Below, one piece after another: positions 22,401 through 34,385 of a DNA stretch of 64,000 bases. The notes beneath the pieces were generated by a model. It saw nothing but the letters and a program-made list of their open reading frames with translations. It was not told the DNA's origin and did no database searches. Origin of the DNA: Eudromia elegans (taxonomy: Eukaryota > Chordata > Aves > Tinamiformes > Tinamidae). The stretch lies in the NCBI GenBank assembly GCA_003342815.1, contig PTEX01000012.1:7504841-7568840 (forward strand), read 5' to 3'. The position numbers and the translations under genes are program-made. Numbering within the stretch: the first letter of the stretch is position 1; every line of letters begins with the position of its first letter.

Positions 22401-25262
22401 AAAGCAAAGGTGATGATTGCCTAATGATATCCTAAGGTTCATCTCAGTAACTCTCTTATTCATATTAGAAAATCATTCTCAAGGCCATAGAGTGGGAGTA
22501 TTCCAAATCTCTGGCATCTTTTGGAAAAAAAAAACCAATATTATATTGATTAAAAAAACCCAACTCCTTCCCTTGTAGAAGTCAACTCATAATCATATTA
22601 ACAGAAGGAAGACGAGAGTCACTACTTTTCCCAATAACACTATTCGTATGGTCATTTCCCAACTCTATAATCTCTGTTTTCATCGATTGATTGTCTCACC
22701 ACTGGCAATGGAAATAATTTGCTCTATATAATATGAACCAACCAAATAGTAGAATTCAACCTTTAATCTTTAAGTTTTGAATTCTTATTCAAAAGTACTC
22801 AATGTCCTGTCGTTAAAAAGGACATAATCTATGGTAAAGGTCTTCAATGAAAATGCTTCCATTATGGTAGCTTACTCTGGTTCCCTTTTTAGAAAAATGT
22901 TACAACCTACTTTTACTCCTGAGGGGAAAAAATCTATTATAAATTTAATTCTATTCTCAAGAATTACTGCACAAGTCTCAAAATAATTATGTTAAGTGGT
23001 GGTAATAAGCCTAACAGAATAAACAACTCATCCCCTGAATTTTCCTAAGATATTTCAATTCCATTTTGCAGCTTAGGTTGTTATATTCCTGCCAGTCAGT
23101 CTCATACACTGTTAATTTTATGCAATACATGAATTACATTTTTTTTGCTGCTGTTCAAAGAGATGTCAGATCATTAGTGCAGTCCTCCCTCCCCATTTTT
23201 CCTAAAACAGCTCAGGAGAAAATCTGTCTAACTTTAGCAGCCTCTGAAAATTAAACAGAACAATAGATGTTGGACTGACTACAAAATTGGAATTAGCCTG
23301 GCCAGAAGGCCAATCTTTATTAATCAGATAGGTTAATACAAACAGCTAGTGTAAATCATGTAGTGCCACTGGCATATAAAATGTTTGAGAGTCTGGACCA
23401 TAACCAGAAAAAATGTCATCTTCCTCAGGGGTAATATTTCATTTTCCCACCATTTTCTAGTAGCAATCTACTCTAAATGTCTTTTAAATAAATATGCATT
23501 GATATAAATACACACATAATATATATATATGCACGTACTTAGCAAATACTTTTGTTTTAAATGGCATAGCATTTATGGAAAATAAAGCACAATAAGGAAG
23601 GCTATTTTACTTCTATGACAGTCCTATGCATTTATTTAAGCAAAAGCAAGGCAGAAGAACATGGGGTAAAATGTCTTGAGTATTTATCTGGCATTAATAG
23701 GAAATTAGGAGGGAAATAAAATATTAAAATAGACAGCTATAATGTGCTATATTGCTAAATAGCTGATTAAAATTTTAAATTAGCTTTCATAATTTTATTG
23801 AAATTGTCCTTACAAAATAGATATTCATAAATATATAGGCAAACCTTTAGAGGGTACATGTACACATAGGCAAATTAATCAAATTAAGGATCTTTAGTCA
23901 AATACTATTGGTTTCTGTACTACTTAACCATAATCAGTGCAAGTGTCAGCATCAAATAAACTGTTTCAATTCATGCTATCACCCTCTACATACTAAATTC
24001 TAGAAATGATATTTTCCTTGAGGAACCAATCCTGAAATTCCCTCCAAAGGTGGACAGACAAAGGGGCAGATGCAGACAAGTTACTAATCTGGACTGGAAT
24101 GCTTGACCTTGAGATCAGGGAATCTCTTTTATACAGAAAGAAAGGCTAGATAAAAGCTTCTTTCGATTATTTGTTTTTGTTTTGTTTTATGCTGTAAATC
24201 AGAGAAATTTATAGGGGTTTTATGACCTTGGAACACCAAGTTGGATGATAATATGAGCTCTATGCCAGACTTGCTATTAGTGGTAACATCAAGATGAGAC
24301 AAGGTCTTCTGCAAGTACCCCAATACACTGCTATTTAACTACTGAGTCAGAAAATTATATGAGACTACTTTTCTTTCAAACTGTCCTCGGTATAACTGTG
24401 TACAACCTACTGCACACAACCTATTACCCAGAATTGCTACACTCTTCCTGTGTGTTTTTATGGATGACCTATAAACATGAAAAATAGTAATATTTAACAA
24501 GGAAACAGCATATCACATACATTTTGATCAATATAGTGCATGATGAGTCTCTTTTTCAGCAAGTTGTGAACAAGCATTACTCTTTGCCATGAATTTCTCA
24601 CTATTCAGCAGAATCTTTGGTGAATAAAGAGATGTCAAAAGGAGGAAGGGGAGAAAGGATATTTGAGGGGAGGGAGAGAGAAGAGGAAATAAGTAAGCAG
24701 AAAAATAAACTGAGATTAGAAGTGGTATATTAAGCACCTAAAACTGTCTAAGATTATGTATGCCTTGTGCCTACAGCCTTGGTAATTCAGTGGTAAAACA
24801 AATATGTAATATTGCTGAATATGTGATGTCCTTGCTGCTGTTCATTAGCTGGAAAGACTCACACAGGTAGAGACTGGCATGAGATTTTCCTTCCTAAGAC
24901 TGCAGTTTAAATGCAGATGGTATTCATCCTGCATCCACACTCTTTCCCTCGACATTTTGGAACTGATTGTTGGACTGATGCTTGTGTGAGAGGAGGAAGC
25001 AAGAAGAAGACCTGGACCGATGAAATATTTAATGGTATTAAAACTGGAGTGTAACGCGAGACTTGATTTCCATTCTCTCTATCATTCAGTTCTGCAAAGC
25101 AATCGTATAACTACTTCAGATAGAAATCAATATAACAATAAAAAATCAGGGCGATATTTTAAGAAGGTCTGGAAAACTCCTATGATTTCTGTGTGTTAAT
25201 TCTAAAAGCAAATAAATACTGAGTTTTTGGAAGAACTATCCTCATTTCAACTAAAACATTAT

Positions 25263-25330
25263 GCTTTCCTTTCCTTTTCCCTTTCCTTTTCCTTTCCTAT
25301 TTCCCTTTCTTTCCTATTTCCTCTCCTTCC
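25263..25330. repeat. CT-rich polypyrimidine tract
   Basis: An imperfect mixture of TTTCC, TTTTCC and TTTCCC units, a degenerate relative of the arrays at 13.3 kb and 46.8 kb. The plus-strand open frame that starts here (Phe/Pro-rich) is a product of the repeat. Confidence 0.85.
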
Positions 25331-26698
25331 AGATTTTCTTTTCTTACAGATTTTTACTTCCTACAGAAAGATTTTATAATTTTTATTCTAATCACTCTAT
25401 GACTATTAGTTCTACTAACCGTGAAATGATTAATCCAACTTGTGAAGATGCATCAGTGCAATAGGACTTTAACAGCTGGAGTTTATTTCTTCTCAAGACC
25501 GACAGTTATGAGATCTAAAAGATTATCAGACAAAAAAGTCTTTTTCTCTACTTTCTTTTCAATCAGTTCCTCAATCACACATAAATTGAAATGCTTTATA
25601 CTGCTTTTCTTCTCATAAGAATAGAAAAAGAAAAAAAATCTGCCAAAATACCTCATGGAATTCACGCTGTTTCTTGCATATGTCTTTTAATTGGAATTAA
25701 TCAATATAACATCTTCCTGTAAGCACTAATTTATCTGAAATACTTTAGGCATACTTGAAAATTTAAATAATACATATAAATAACAATAGTGCTACGAAGA
25801 AATAATGTTTAATCATAGGACGAATTAAAATTTAACCATTTATTCTCACAGTTTAATTTTTAATTAGTCACCAGAAGTGACAAAGATAATTAAAAATCTA
25901 AACATCTTTTGAAGTGCTTAGAGTGTTCAACAGCTTATTTTACACACAATTTTCCTTTTGTACTTCAGAAGAACTTCTAGATTCAGAATATTTTGGAAAC
26001 CATGGCAGCTTATTTCTTGAATCTTGAGGGGAGTCATTCAGAAGCACCTAGAGTCTAGTTTCCTGGACTGCTTGATCCTCTTTCCATACATCAGAGTAGG
26101 AAGTATTTGAATGTACATCCATGTTTTGAAATCTACGTGCTCTCCAGCAGAGCTAATCTTCCCGAAGAAGGAGCCAAGGCTGAACTACACAGACCAGATT
26201 TATTAGTTTAGATTTATTGTAGCCTGGGAGATTTGCAAGGCATTCCCAAATGCTTTGCATGATTTGCTCCCTTTGCAGAGCTCTATACTTGGCTATGAAC
26301 AATTTTTAAAGTGGTGCTGGGGCCAATGGTCACAGCAGAAACTAATTAAAAGCATTTGTGTGACTTCTTTATAGCTGAAAGAGCACACAGGATTCAAAAT
26401 ACACTATATATAAATGTTATCAAATAATTTATTTAGATAGCAGCAGTAAAAAATGTGCTAAACGTTGCAAATGGAGAACTCTGTAATGCATTTGCTGGGT
26501 GGAAGTAAAAAGGCAGAAAGAAAAGACAAGGAGATTTCCACCTGCAGTGTTATTATGGACTGAGTTCACTCACTACCCTGATGGAAAGAAAACACTTGGG
26601 AAAACCAAGCTGGTCAGCCTATCAAGAGAAAGCCTACCAAATGCTGGAGGTGCTAGCGAAATGATGGAGAAACAGGCTTTCAGGCAGCCACTGTCATT

Positions 26699-27307
26699 CA
26701 CAGAATTCTGGAATGCTTAAGGTTGTAAAGGACGTCTAGGAAACATCTAGTCCAACCCCTCTGCTCCAGCAGGGACACCCAGAGCACGTGGTACAGGGCG
26801 GCATCCAGGTGGGTTTGAAAGATCTCCAAAGATGACTCCACAGCCTCTCTGGGCAGCCTGTCACACTCACAGGAAAGTTCTTCCTCACATGGTGATGAAA
26901 CTTCTTGTGATTCAACTTTTACCCGTTACCCCTTGTCCTATCACTGGCTGCCACTGAAAAGAGTTTGGCCTCATCCTCATTCTCTCCTCAGGTATTTGTA
27001 CATTTTATTAAAATCCCCTCTCAATTTTCTCTGCTCCAGGCTAAATAGGCCCAGCTTGCGTAGTCTTTCTTCATACAACAGGTGCTCCAATCCCTTAATC
27101 ATCTTTGTTGCTCTACACTGGACCCTCTCTAGGAGCTCCACGTTCTTCTTGAACTGCACCCAATACCCCAGGTGTGGCCTCACCAGGGCTGAGTAGAGAG
27201 GCAGGATCCCCTCCCTCGACCTGCTCGAAACGCTCCTCCTGATGCAGGCCAGCATCCCATTGGCCTTCTTGGCCACAAGGGCATATTGCTGGCTCATGGT
27301 TAACATG
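26699..27307 (-). mobile_element. older CR1 LINE 3' fragment
   Basis: A minus-strand CR1 copy of about 0.6 kb. Its 3' end near 26699 reads GGAATGCTT... on the plus strand, with a degraded ATTCTGTG octamer. The conserved 3' UTR block, GGTTGGACTAGATGTTTCCT on the minus strand, follows. The coding part runs up to CCATGAGCCAGCAATATGCC, where similarity stops abruptly at about 27307, giving 5' truncation. It shares the 3' region of ORF2 with the long copy at 14.9-18.2 kb but is clearly more diverged and has several small indels, so it is an independent, older insertion in the same orientation. Confidence 0.93.
26977..27303 (-). pseudogene. CR1 ORF2 C-terminal fragment
   Basis: A minus-strand open segment starting [16 protein letters not shown], then [39 protein letters not shown] and [13 protein letters not shown]. 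This is the CR1 ORF2 region after the RT core. Compared with the long copy in this window, a few residues are missing before [11 protein letters not shown] (the WAPQ-like segment). The upstream half of the open frame (27304-27525) is not CR1 and includes a poly-A-derived run, so it should not be joined to it. It carries no RT or endonuclease motif and is non-functional. Confidence 0.9.
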
Positions 27308-27386
27308 AATCTGCCTTCCAGCAGGTTGACTAATTTCTTGCTAATAGTTTTGGTTTCTCTAATTTCTTTGTTGTTGTTATAACAGG

Positions 27387-27430
27387 AGGGGGAAAAAAAA
27401 AAGAAAAAAAAAAAAAAAAACAAAAAAACA
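27387..27430. repeat. A-rich tract
   Basis: GGGGG followed by about 40 bases of A with isolated G or C interruptions. It lies about 80 bp beyond the truncated CR1 5' end and is not part of it. Confidence 0.9.
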
Positions 27431-28179
27431 CCAGCTCCTACTGCTAGGAGCATAAAATGCCCCATGTAGTTCAATAGAATTTTAATCCCACAGCACAGGA
27501 TGGACCCATCCCCATCGTTTGTCAATGCTGTACACAGAAGAGTGCAGCAAGTACTGCCCTGTCCCAGCCAGTATAAAAATAAATTCCTTCAATGTCTTTC
27601 CTCTTAATGGCAAAGAATAACCACTGATAGCTATATTAACTCTGTAAATGGTGTGAGATGACTCTGCTGGAAACATTTAGTTCATCAGGTGCAGTCCTGG
27701 ACCGACACCTTTGTTCTTCTGGGTTAAGCGATGTCAGAGGGGCGGAGAGGCAGCAGATGTGATCTAGGCAAACTCCAGCAGTCAGAGGAAACCATAACAG
27801 CAAGCAATTCATAATAGCAGATTACTAACAAATAATAGTTCTCAAAGCTTAATTTTTACTTTGTTCTCCATGCTTTAAAATGACAGGCCTCAAACATGCT
27901 GTCACAGACAGCGTAGGCAGCTGGAATCAGAGTGCCCTTGGGAGGATTTCTGTCTCTGAGATTAAAGTACAAGAACATTTTGGTTTTTTATCCAGGAAAC
28001 ATAAGAAGACAAAAGTGGCAAATGCATCACTCTGAATCTGTGTAAACATAAGCTTTATTTTGTTTGAGGAATGAACAAAGCTACAGGCCTGTTCTTGTTT
28101 CAACTGAACCAGCTCACTAGATTCTAAGTAGCGCAAACAGGACAGCTCTCTGCAGCTCCATATGCTTTGTGTACACTTA

Positions 28180-28262
28180 ATATTCTTATTATTATTTATA
28201 GAGTCATAGCTACTTTGAATCCCACTCCTGAAAGAATGCATTAGGTGCTTTGCAAACATGGG
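28180..28262 (+). repeat. possible ancient sauropsid interspersed repeat relic
   Basis: The stretch TTATTATTATTTATAGAGTC, then TCCCACTCCTGAA and GCATTAGGTGCTTTGCAAAC, follows the order of a very old, widely dispersed reptile/bird repeat whose copies read TTATTATTTGTATT...CCATTGTGCTAGGTGCTGTACAAAC. The match is partial and from memory, so the assignment is tentative. Confidence 0.35.
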
Positions 28263-31200
28263 TGTGGAAAACATGACCCTCATGAAAACAGCCCCATTTC
28301 AACTACTTATAGCAATTGTATTTCCTTTCTGAATGCTATCAGCTCCTCTCTTGTGCAGCAGTAATAGACATTTGCAGTGTGGGCTGGAATGGTTTTAGCA
28401 TGCCTTTAATCGGCTTGCATGGGAACTGTGTTTTCTTTTGTTTTGTTTTTCAAATTTAAATTCCTATTAATTCCTGTTCATCATTTGTGCAGTGACTACT
28501 ACAAATACTATCAATCTCAAGATAAAAATTCCAAAATGAAACCTTCTTCCTTGTACATAGTTTCTCAGTTTACTATACATGTTAAAGTATACAGATTTTT
28601 CATGCTTTCTCTTATCTGTGCTGTATTATAATCATTTTTTCCAAATTAGACCATCATTGTTAATTATATCGTAAAAAAGTGTTACTCCTCTGAGTAATAT
28701 AGTTCAGAAACTGCTGTTTATTGAGGAAGATGTTGTTAAAATGAATGATTTTTTTCTGTTTATTTATTTATTAATAAAATTAAGTAAATCTTTGCAGAAT
28801 TTACCTGATAAAATTCAATAATTATAAACTTTGATTTAGCAAAGACATGTCTCCTGTACATGAACTGCATTTATAACTTAAAATGAAATGATAAACACAT
28901 AAAATAATACTGTTCAGTCCAGACCTTGTGTCTGGAGAGATGGGATGAGAAAGACTGAAGAAAGAAAAGGAAAGGAAAACAAGGGAGAACTGGAGTGAAG
29001 ATTTTCATAATAAATCCCTGCAGTTATTCTTTCAGCAGCTTAAACAAGAGACCAGATTTTCCAGAGGTGTGAATAGCCAGTGAAATATATTGCCATTATT
29101 CTGCCTATTTATTTAGGCACTGAATTTGGGCATAAACCCAGCTTCAAAATATCTTAGGTCTATCATGTAGGAGCTTGGGAGAGAAAAGAAGAAGAATATT
29201 TTTATTTTGCCATATCATTTTTATTTTATTTTTGTTCTTTTAAGATGATCCCCAATCCTACTGAGATCAGAGTGGCAGGAAGAAAAAATGGAAACTTCAG
29301 AAAAGGAGATTGATCCCATAGCCAAACAACTGACTGTAGATTTTAGCTGAAAACAAAGGAGTAGAAACATATATAAAGCTGATGTCATTTACTCCTATTA
29401 AGAAATTAAAAAAAGGATAAAAAAACTATAAGAAATCTAATTTAGAAATTTCAATTTCAGATCACTAAGACAGTTAATACTGATTCAAGTTTTGTACTTC
29501 TTCACTTTCAAGGTATTTATTTCACATAGATGAAATCAAATGCATAAGACAACAATTAAAATCAATAACCTGCTTACAGTTCTGTTATTAATTCCATGAT
29601 ATAACACAATGCCCCCCAATCAATAACTAATCTCTAAATGTGCCCATTTACATACCTATAAACTAGGAAATTTATGTCTCACTCAAAAAAAAAGATGACT
29701 TCATTCATTTAAGGTAGATATAGTTTGGTATTAAATTGAAATGAGCAAAGTGTATTTATGGCAAAATGGAATGAGATAATTATCAATGCTTTGATACTGC
29801 AAGCTCATCTAACACCTGATAGTGCTCTACAGGCTCTACAGTGCAATTTTGCTTTCTCTTTATGGTCAGGATCTTCTTGTATAGGAAGTGTTTTACCAGT
29901 CTGGATGATTTCAAGACTGTTTCCCTTCCTCTGTGGAAATAAGTAACACTGGTCATTTAACTTTAATGCCAGTTGGAGAATCAATTTCTCTTCTTTCCAA
30001 AAAATAATTCTTCTTAAATTGACAACTCAAGTCACCATCATAACAGAAAATAGTGATGCATCAGAAACTGTGAGATAGCCAATTCTGGGAATTTAAATTG
30101 TATTTTGAACTCATTTTTATTTCTGTAATGTACAACTATTACATGGAAAAAAATACTGGAATATATTTCAAAGCTCTCATCCAACTTGCCTTCCTTCAGC
30201 TTGAAAATTGTCAGCTGGGCAGCACAAGATTTTGTTATGACACTTCTGTCTTATTTGTTGTTACATCAGACATATTTATCCCAGATTAGAGCTCGTATTA
30301 TAGAGAGAAAAATGTAATCAGACAACTTTGTCCTCTCTCTTTATCAATGTTTCCAGGCAGCACTAATGTGACATGAATTATGCAAATATGCCTATTCATT
30401 TTCACAATTTATAAACTCTTACAAATTCTTTACTGACTTATCACCAAGTAATAGATTCACATGATATTTCCTTAGCAAAATAAAAAGTATAGTCTCATTT
30501 AAAGCAGTTTGTATATTTAAACTCGCAAACAAAAATGTGTAACTTCTTTCTATATGTAAATATCTATAACAGCCTACACAATTTTTTTATATGAACTTAT
30601 TTAAGATCTGAATGGTTCTGCTAGCCCAACTGTAAAACTAAAGCATACCTTTTACTTGATGCCTTGATTGTTAACATTTTGTTACATATATATTTTTATA
30701 TTTATTTACAATTTTACTGTGGTTGTAATGATTTTTAGGAAACTGCCACATATTTGTATCTTCAGCTGTGAAACAAATATTTAATCACTGGAATTTATCA
30801 TATTATCTGTAGGACAAAACTATTCTTGCTATGTTTATTTTCCATATAGGGAAACCCAACTAACAATCAGCTGGCTTACCAAGGTTAGGGTTTGCTTCAC
30901 CAATTCTGTCCTCCAACAGATGGACTCCAAAAGCAATGAGCAAGAGAAAAGATTTATTACTCTTACAGTCAGCTGTCAGTGGGTTACTATCAGGCAGTAT
31001 ATGTATCGATATTGTCAAATATATAGTAAAGTATAGGCATCTAACCTCTGCATACTGAAAAATTGCAGGTAAGCTGAAATTCCTTGAAGCAGAGTTCAGT
31101 GAAGATTGCAAATTCAAATGACCTATTTTATATTCATTTACTGCATGGATAAATTGAAGATACTTTTCAACTCACATGTCCAGAGTCTGAGTCTTAATGT

Positions 31201-31993
31201 AAGTTTATGCACATGGGTGATACTTGTAAATCAATATACTTCCTTATATGAATATATAAGGGCAATACATGTGATTCGACTTTGTGAATTGATTACCTTT
31301 TTATACAGTACTGATCAACCATTCTGGGAAGATAACAAGCTTGCATGATGGATCCTTCCCCTGAGGTTTTGGATTCTATGTATTGAAAGATACAGTAATA
31401 TCGGTAAAAAAAAATGTACCCATGTTAGACATGTTAGAATAGCTAGATCACACCCCTCTTTAAAATCATTTTGCCTATTGATGTCTGCTGCAGAAACCTG
31501 CTGAAAAGTAGAAATGGAGATACATCAATATGTGTATATGATCAGGAATACAAGACAGATTTCTATGCTTATTTTTCATCATGACACTAGAGTGAACGGT
31601 GACCTTACAAGAATATAGACAAATGAATATATGCGAATTCCTTACAGAAGCTGTCAATGAATAATGGCAGAGAACAGCAATCTAAAGTTTCAGTCACAAG
31701 AATGTAATGTTGAATGCTCATTATGAGAGTGAAAAATAAATTGGTATGAAATTTTACAACTTTCTGCTATTTTTAAAGGAATATATCCTGTATATAGGAG
31801 GTTTTAGAGGCAAATTAGGCTACACTAATTAAATATAGATGTTTAATCAGCAGTGATGTGATACGTTTTAAAAGTATGCTTTAATTTTCCATGGACAGAA
31901 AAGATTTGCAGAGGGTTTTAGGCAGAATGAATTTCATCTGAAGGCAAAAAATAATGGCTTCTTCCTTGTAAACTGATAATATCTTATCTCTCA

Positions 31994-32024
31994 GTTTGGA
32001 CAACAGGATTCTGGTTGTCCAAAC
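31994..32024. repeat. 11-bp perfect hairpin
   Basis: GTTTGGACAAC (31994-32004) and GTTGTCCAAAC (32014-32024) are perfect reverse complements around a 9-nt loop. Confidence 0.85.
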
Positions 32025-34267
32025 CCGAATATGGACAGAGGCAGAGCTTTTTTCTCCATTTTCTTACTGAAAACATCTGCATGCTCTCCATCCCTTTAAT
32101 TTAGCCTGTGTTCAGTTCTCTAAGTTTCCAATTTTAAGTAGCTAAGTTGGAAAAAATATTTCTAGGCCTTGTAGTTATTGTGTATAGTTTATGTGTTGCT
32201 GAAACAGAGAAAAGTAAATATAGCTAACAGTAACAGAGGAAAGAAATGTTTCCTTCCTTCATTCATACCTAAGAATTTTATAGAATTTTATGACAACTAC
32301 GCCATATACAATCTAAACTGTCAGATACACAGTCAGCCTTTGTTCTTTCGTTAATGGCTGAAATCTTACAAAGTCCTGAAAACAAACCATTGTGCATACT
32401 ACTGAGCTTTTTGCTCATTTGAAAATAGTTCAAGAATGAAGTATCTCATTCTACATCAATCCAATTTTCCAAGAATTTATGATATAATAGCAGAATTTTG
32501 TATGGAAAGATAATTCTGTGGAATTCCACTCATGGAATATTTATTCTTAGTTACAATCTTTCTTTGTACTTGGTTAAAGGTAAGTTGTCCTCCTAACTGT
32601 ACTCCTTATTGCCAATCTGGCAATATGTTTATTTATCTTTTTATATAAATCCTCTCTCATGATGTTTTAATTTGGTTTATATGCAGCTTTGGACATGTGG
32701 ACTAAAGTGTTTTCATAGAACCACTTGAAACAGCAAATTGAGCTGTTTTGGATCCTGAGGTGCTTATTATTTGTATTTTCTTCACAAAGAATGCTTATGT
32801 TTTGTCCTAGTTGGCCTCCTTTTTTTCCAAAAGAACAAAGTTGTATGATCTATGATAACATCAGAGAAAATACGGATTGACAACCATGAATACTATTTGA
32901 ATGTTTTCAGATGGCTTCACAGGATGGTGCCTAAGAAGTTTCTTTTCTAGCATCTATTTTTGAAGTCATTCAATGTACTGGTAATTATTTGGATGGCAAT
33001 ATCTTAAAAATGTCTAAATGAGAATTCTAAAGCTGCCTTTCAAAATAAGACCATAGTCAGTTCTAGAGAGCCACGTTTATATTAACATGAGTGGTAGTTA
33101 AAATATTCCTGCTTCCAAAGGGGGGAAAAAAAAAAAAGACTATGTAAAATAAAATAAGTTACTCATACTTATTTAGTGTTATTATGTTTAACATTAGTAA
33201 AAAAGGTTATTATGAGTAAAAATACATCTTTAATATCTAAAATTAGATCTCTAGGGACTATTTTAAATCATGGGAATAGGTTAAAATCTACATTAAAATA
33301 TCTATGAGATGTTGAAAGCTCTTTAAAATTTTTGATATCTATAAAGTAAATTTTATGACTTCATACTATATGATAAACATTCAAAAATCTGAGAATATTT
33401 TATAATAACTTTTAATGATCCAGTCTGCATTTGTTCATGAAATGTTTTAAAGTTGCTATTTCTAAGGCTAAAGTTGCTCCTTCAAAATAATTTTTTAAAT
33501 AAAAACAGATACCTCTGTTCTTAATATAGCAAGATCATTAAATGCAAATCCTTTTAAAATAAAGTGGCGGTTGTTTTTTCTGGATCAGTTATTTTGTTTT
33601 TTTTCTATAAAATAAAAATGAAGTCCTTTAGAGACATTCATCTGACACATATTTTTATTGAAAATGTCTTAGTATGAGAACCTCATGGAGAAACAACATC
33701 CTGTTTTGGAGGTACCCTGGGCAGGGCACTAATAGTAATATAGGGAATTACTCTGCTGCAGATAATCAGGCAGTGGGGATCAGTATAACAACTATGCTGC
33801 ATTTTAAATTGCAAAACATTATATTCACCTTTTCTTAAGGAAATAATCTTTATTGAGATGCTCAGAGAAAGCATTCATAAATATGTGATTCCTGTTTGAG
33901 GATATCAGCAATTGGAGAGAGAATCCAGCCCAGCCTTTTGAATATGATAGGAAGTCCTCTCCCTTGACTGCTTGGTGTCCTTTGTCCTTAGCTGTTGATC
34001 TCAGCCCAAATGGACACCTGCTGCATGCAGCAAGCTGACCCTACACTTAGAATTAACTGATAAATTTCAGAAGAGATGAATGAAAATAAACTACATTCTC
34101 TTTTTCACTTGATGCGCTTTTAGGATGGTGAATGAGATTTAAAAGTTGATGATGCATTGGTGGATAATCATGACTGAAGTTATATCATCAGGAATGTAAA
34201 CTTTATCTATACCTCTCTATTATATCCAAGTGTGTGTTTAACATTTTTGCAGTCTTTTTAAAGGGAG

Positions 34268-34385
34268 ATGAACCAAGAAAAAAAAAAAAGAAAAGAAAGG
34301 AAAATCTGAGAGAATTAATGAGTTCAGTGCAAAGGGAGGAAGAAAGAGAGAAAAGGGAGGGAAATAGGAAAATGAGAGGGAAAAC
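34268..34385. repeat. purine-rich low-complexity tract
   Basis: Dominated by GAAA, GGAGGAA and GAGAGGG words with few pyrimidines. It yields Lys/Glu/Arg-rich open frames on the plus strand that are compositional and not genes. Confidence 0.75.

Larger units (their letters stand above)
18201..26698. other. AT-rich DNA without recognised genes
   Basis: No supported gene. Notable contents are an A-run at about 19186-19201, a 16-bp quasi-palindrome at 19680-19714, an alternating AC/AT/GT tract at 22256-22400, a purine-rich tract near 24636-24720, a pyrimidine tract at 25263-25330, and a more complex, possibly conserved stretch at about 26160-26390. Open frames are short and unremarkable. Confidence 0.6.

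Noticed and set aside
27304-27525. N-terminal part of the 182-codon minus frame joined to CR1
   Set aside because: Similarity to CR1 stops at about 27307. The upstream part is unrelated DNA and a homopolymer-derived Phe run, so it is not a fusion gene.
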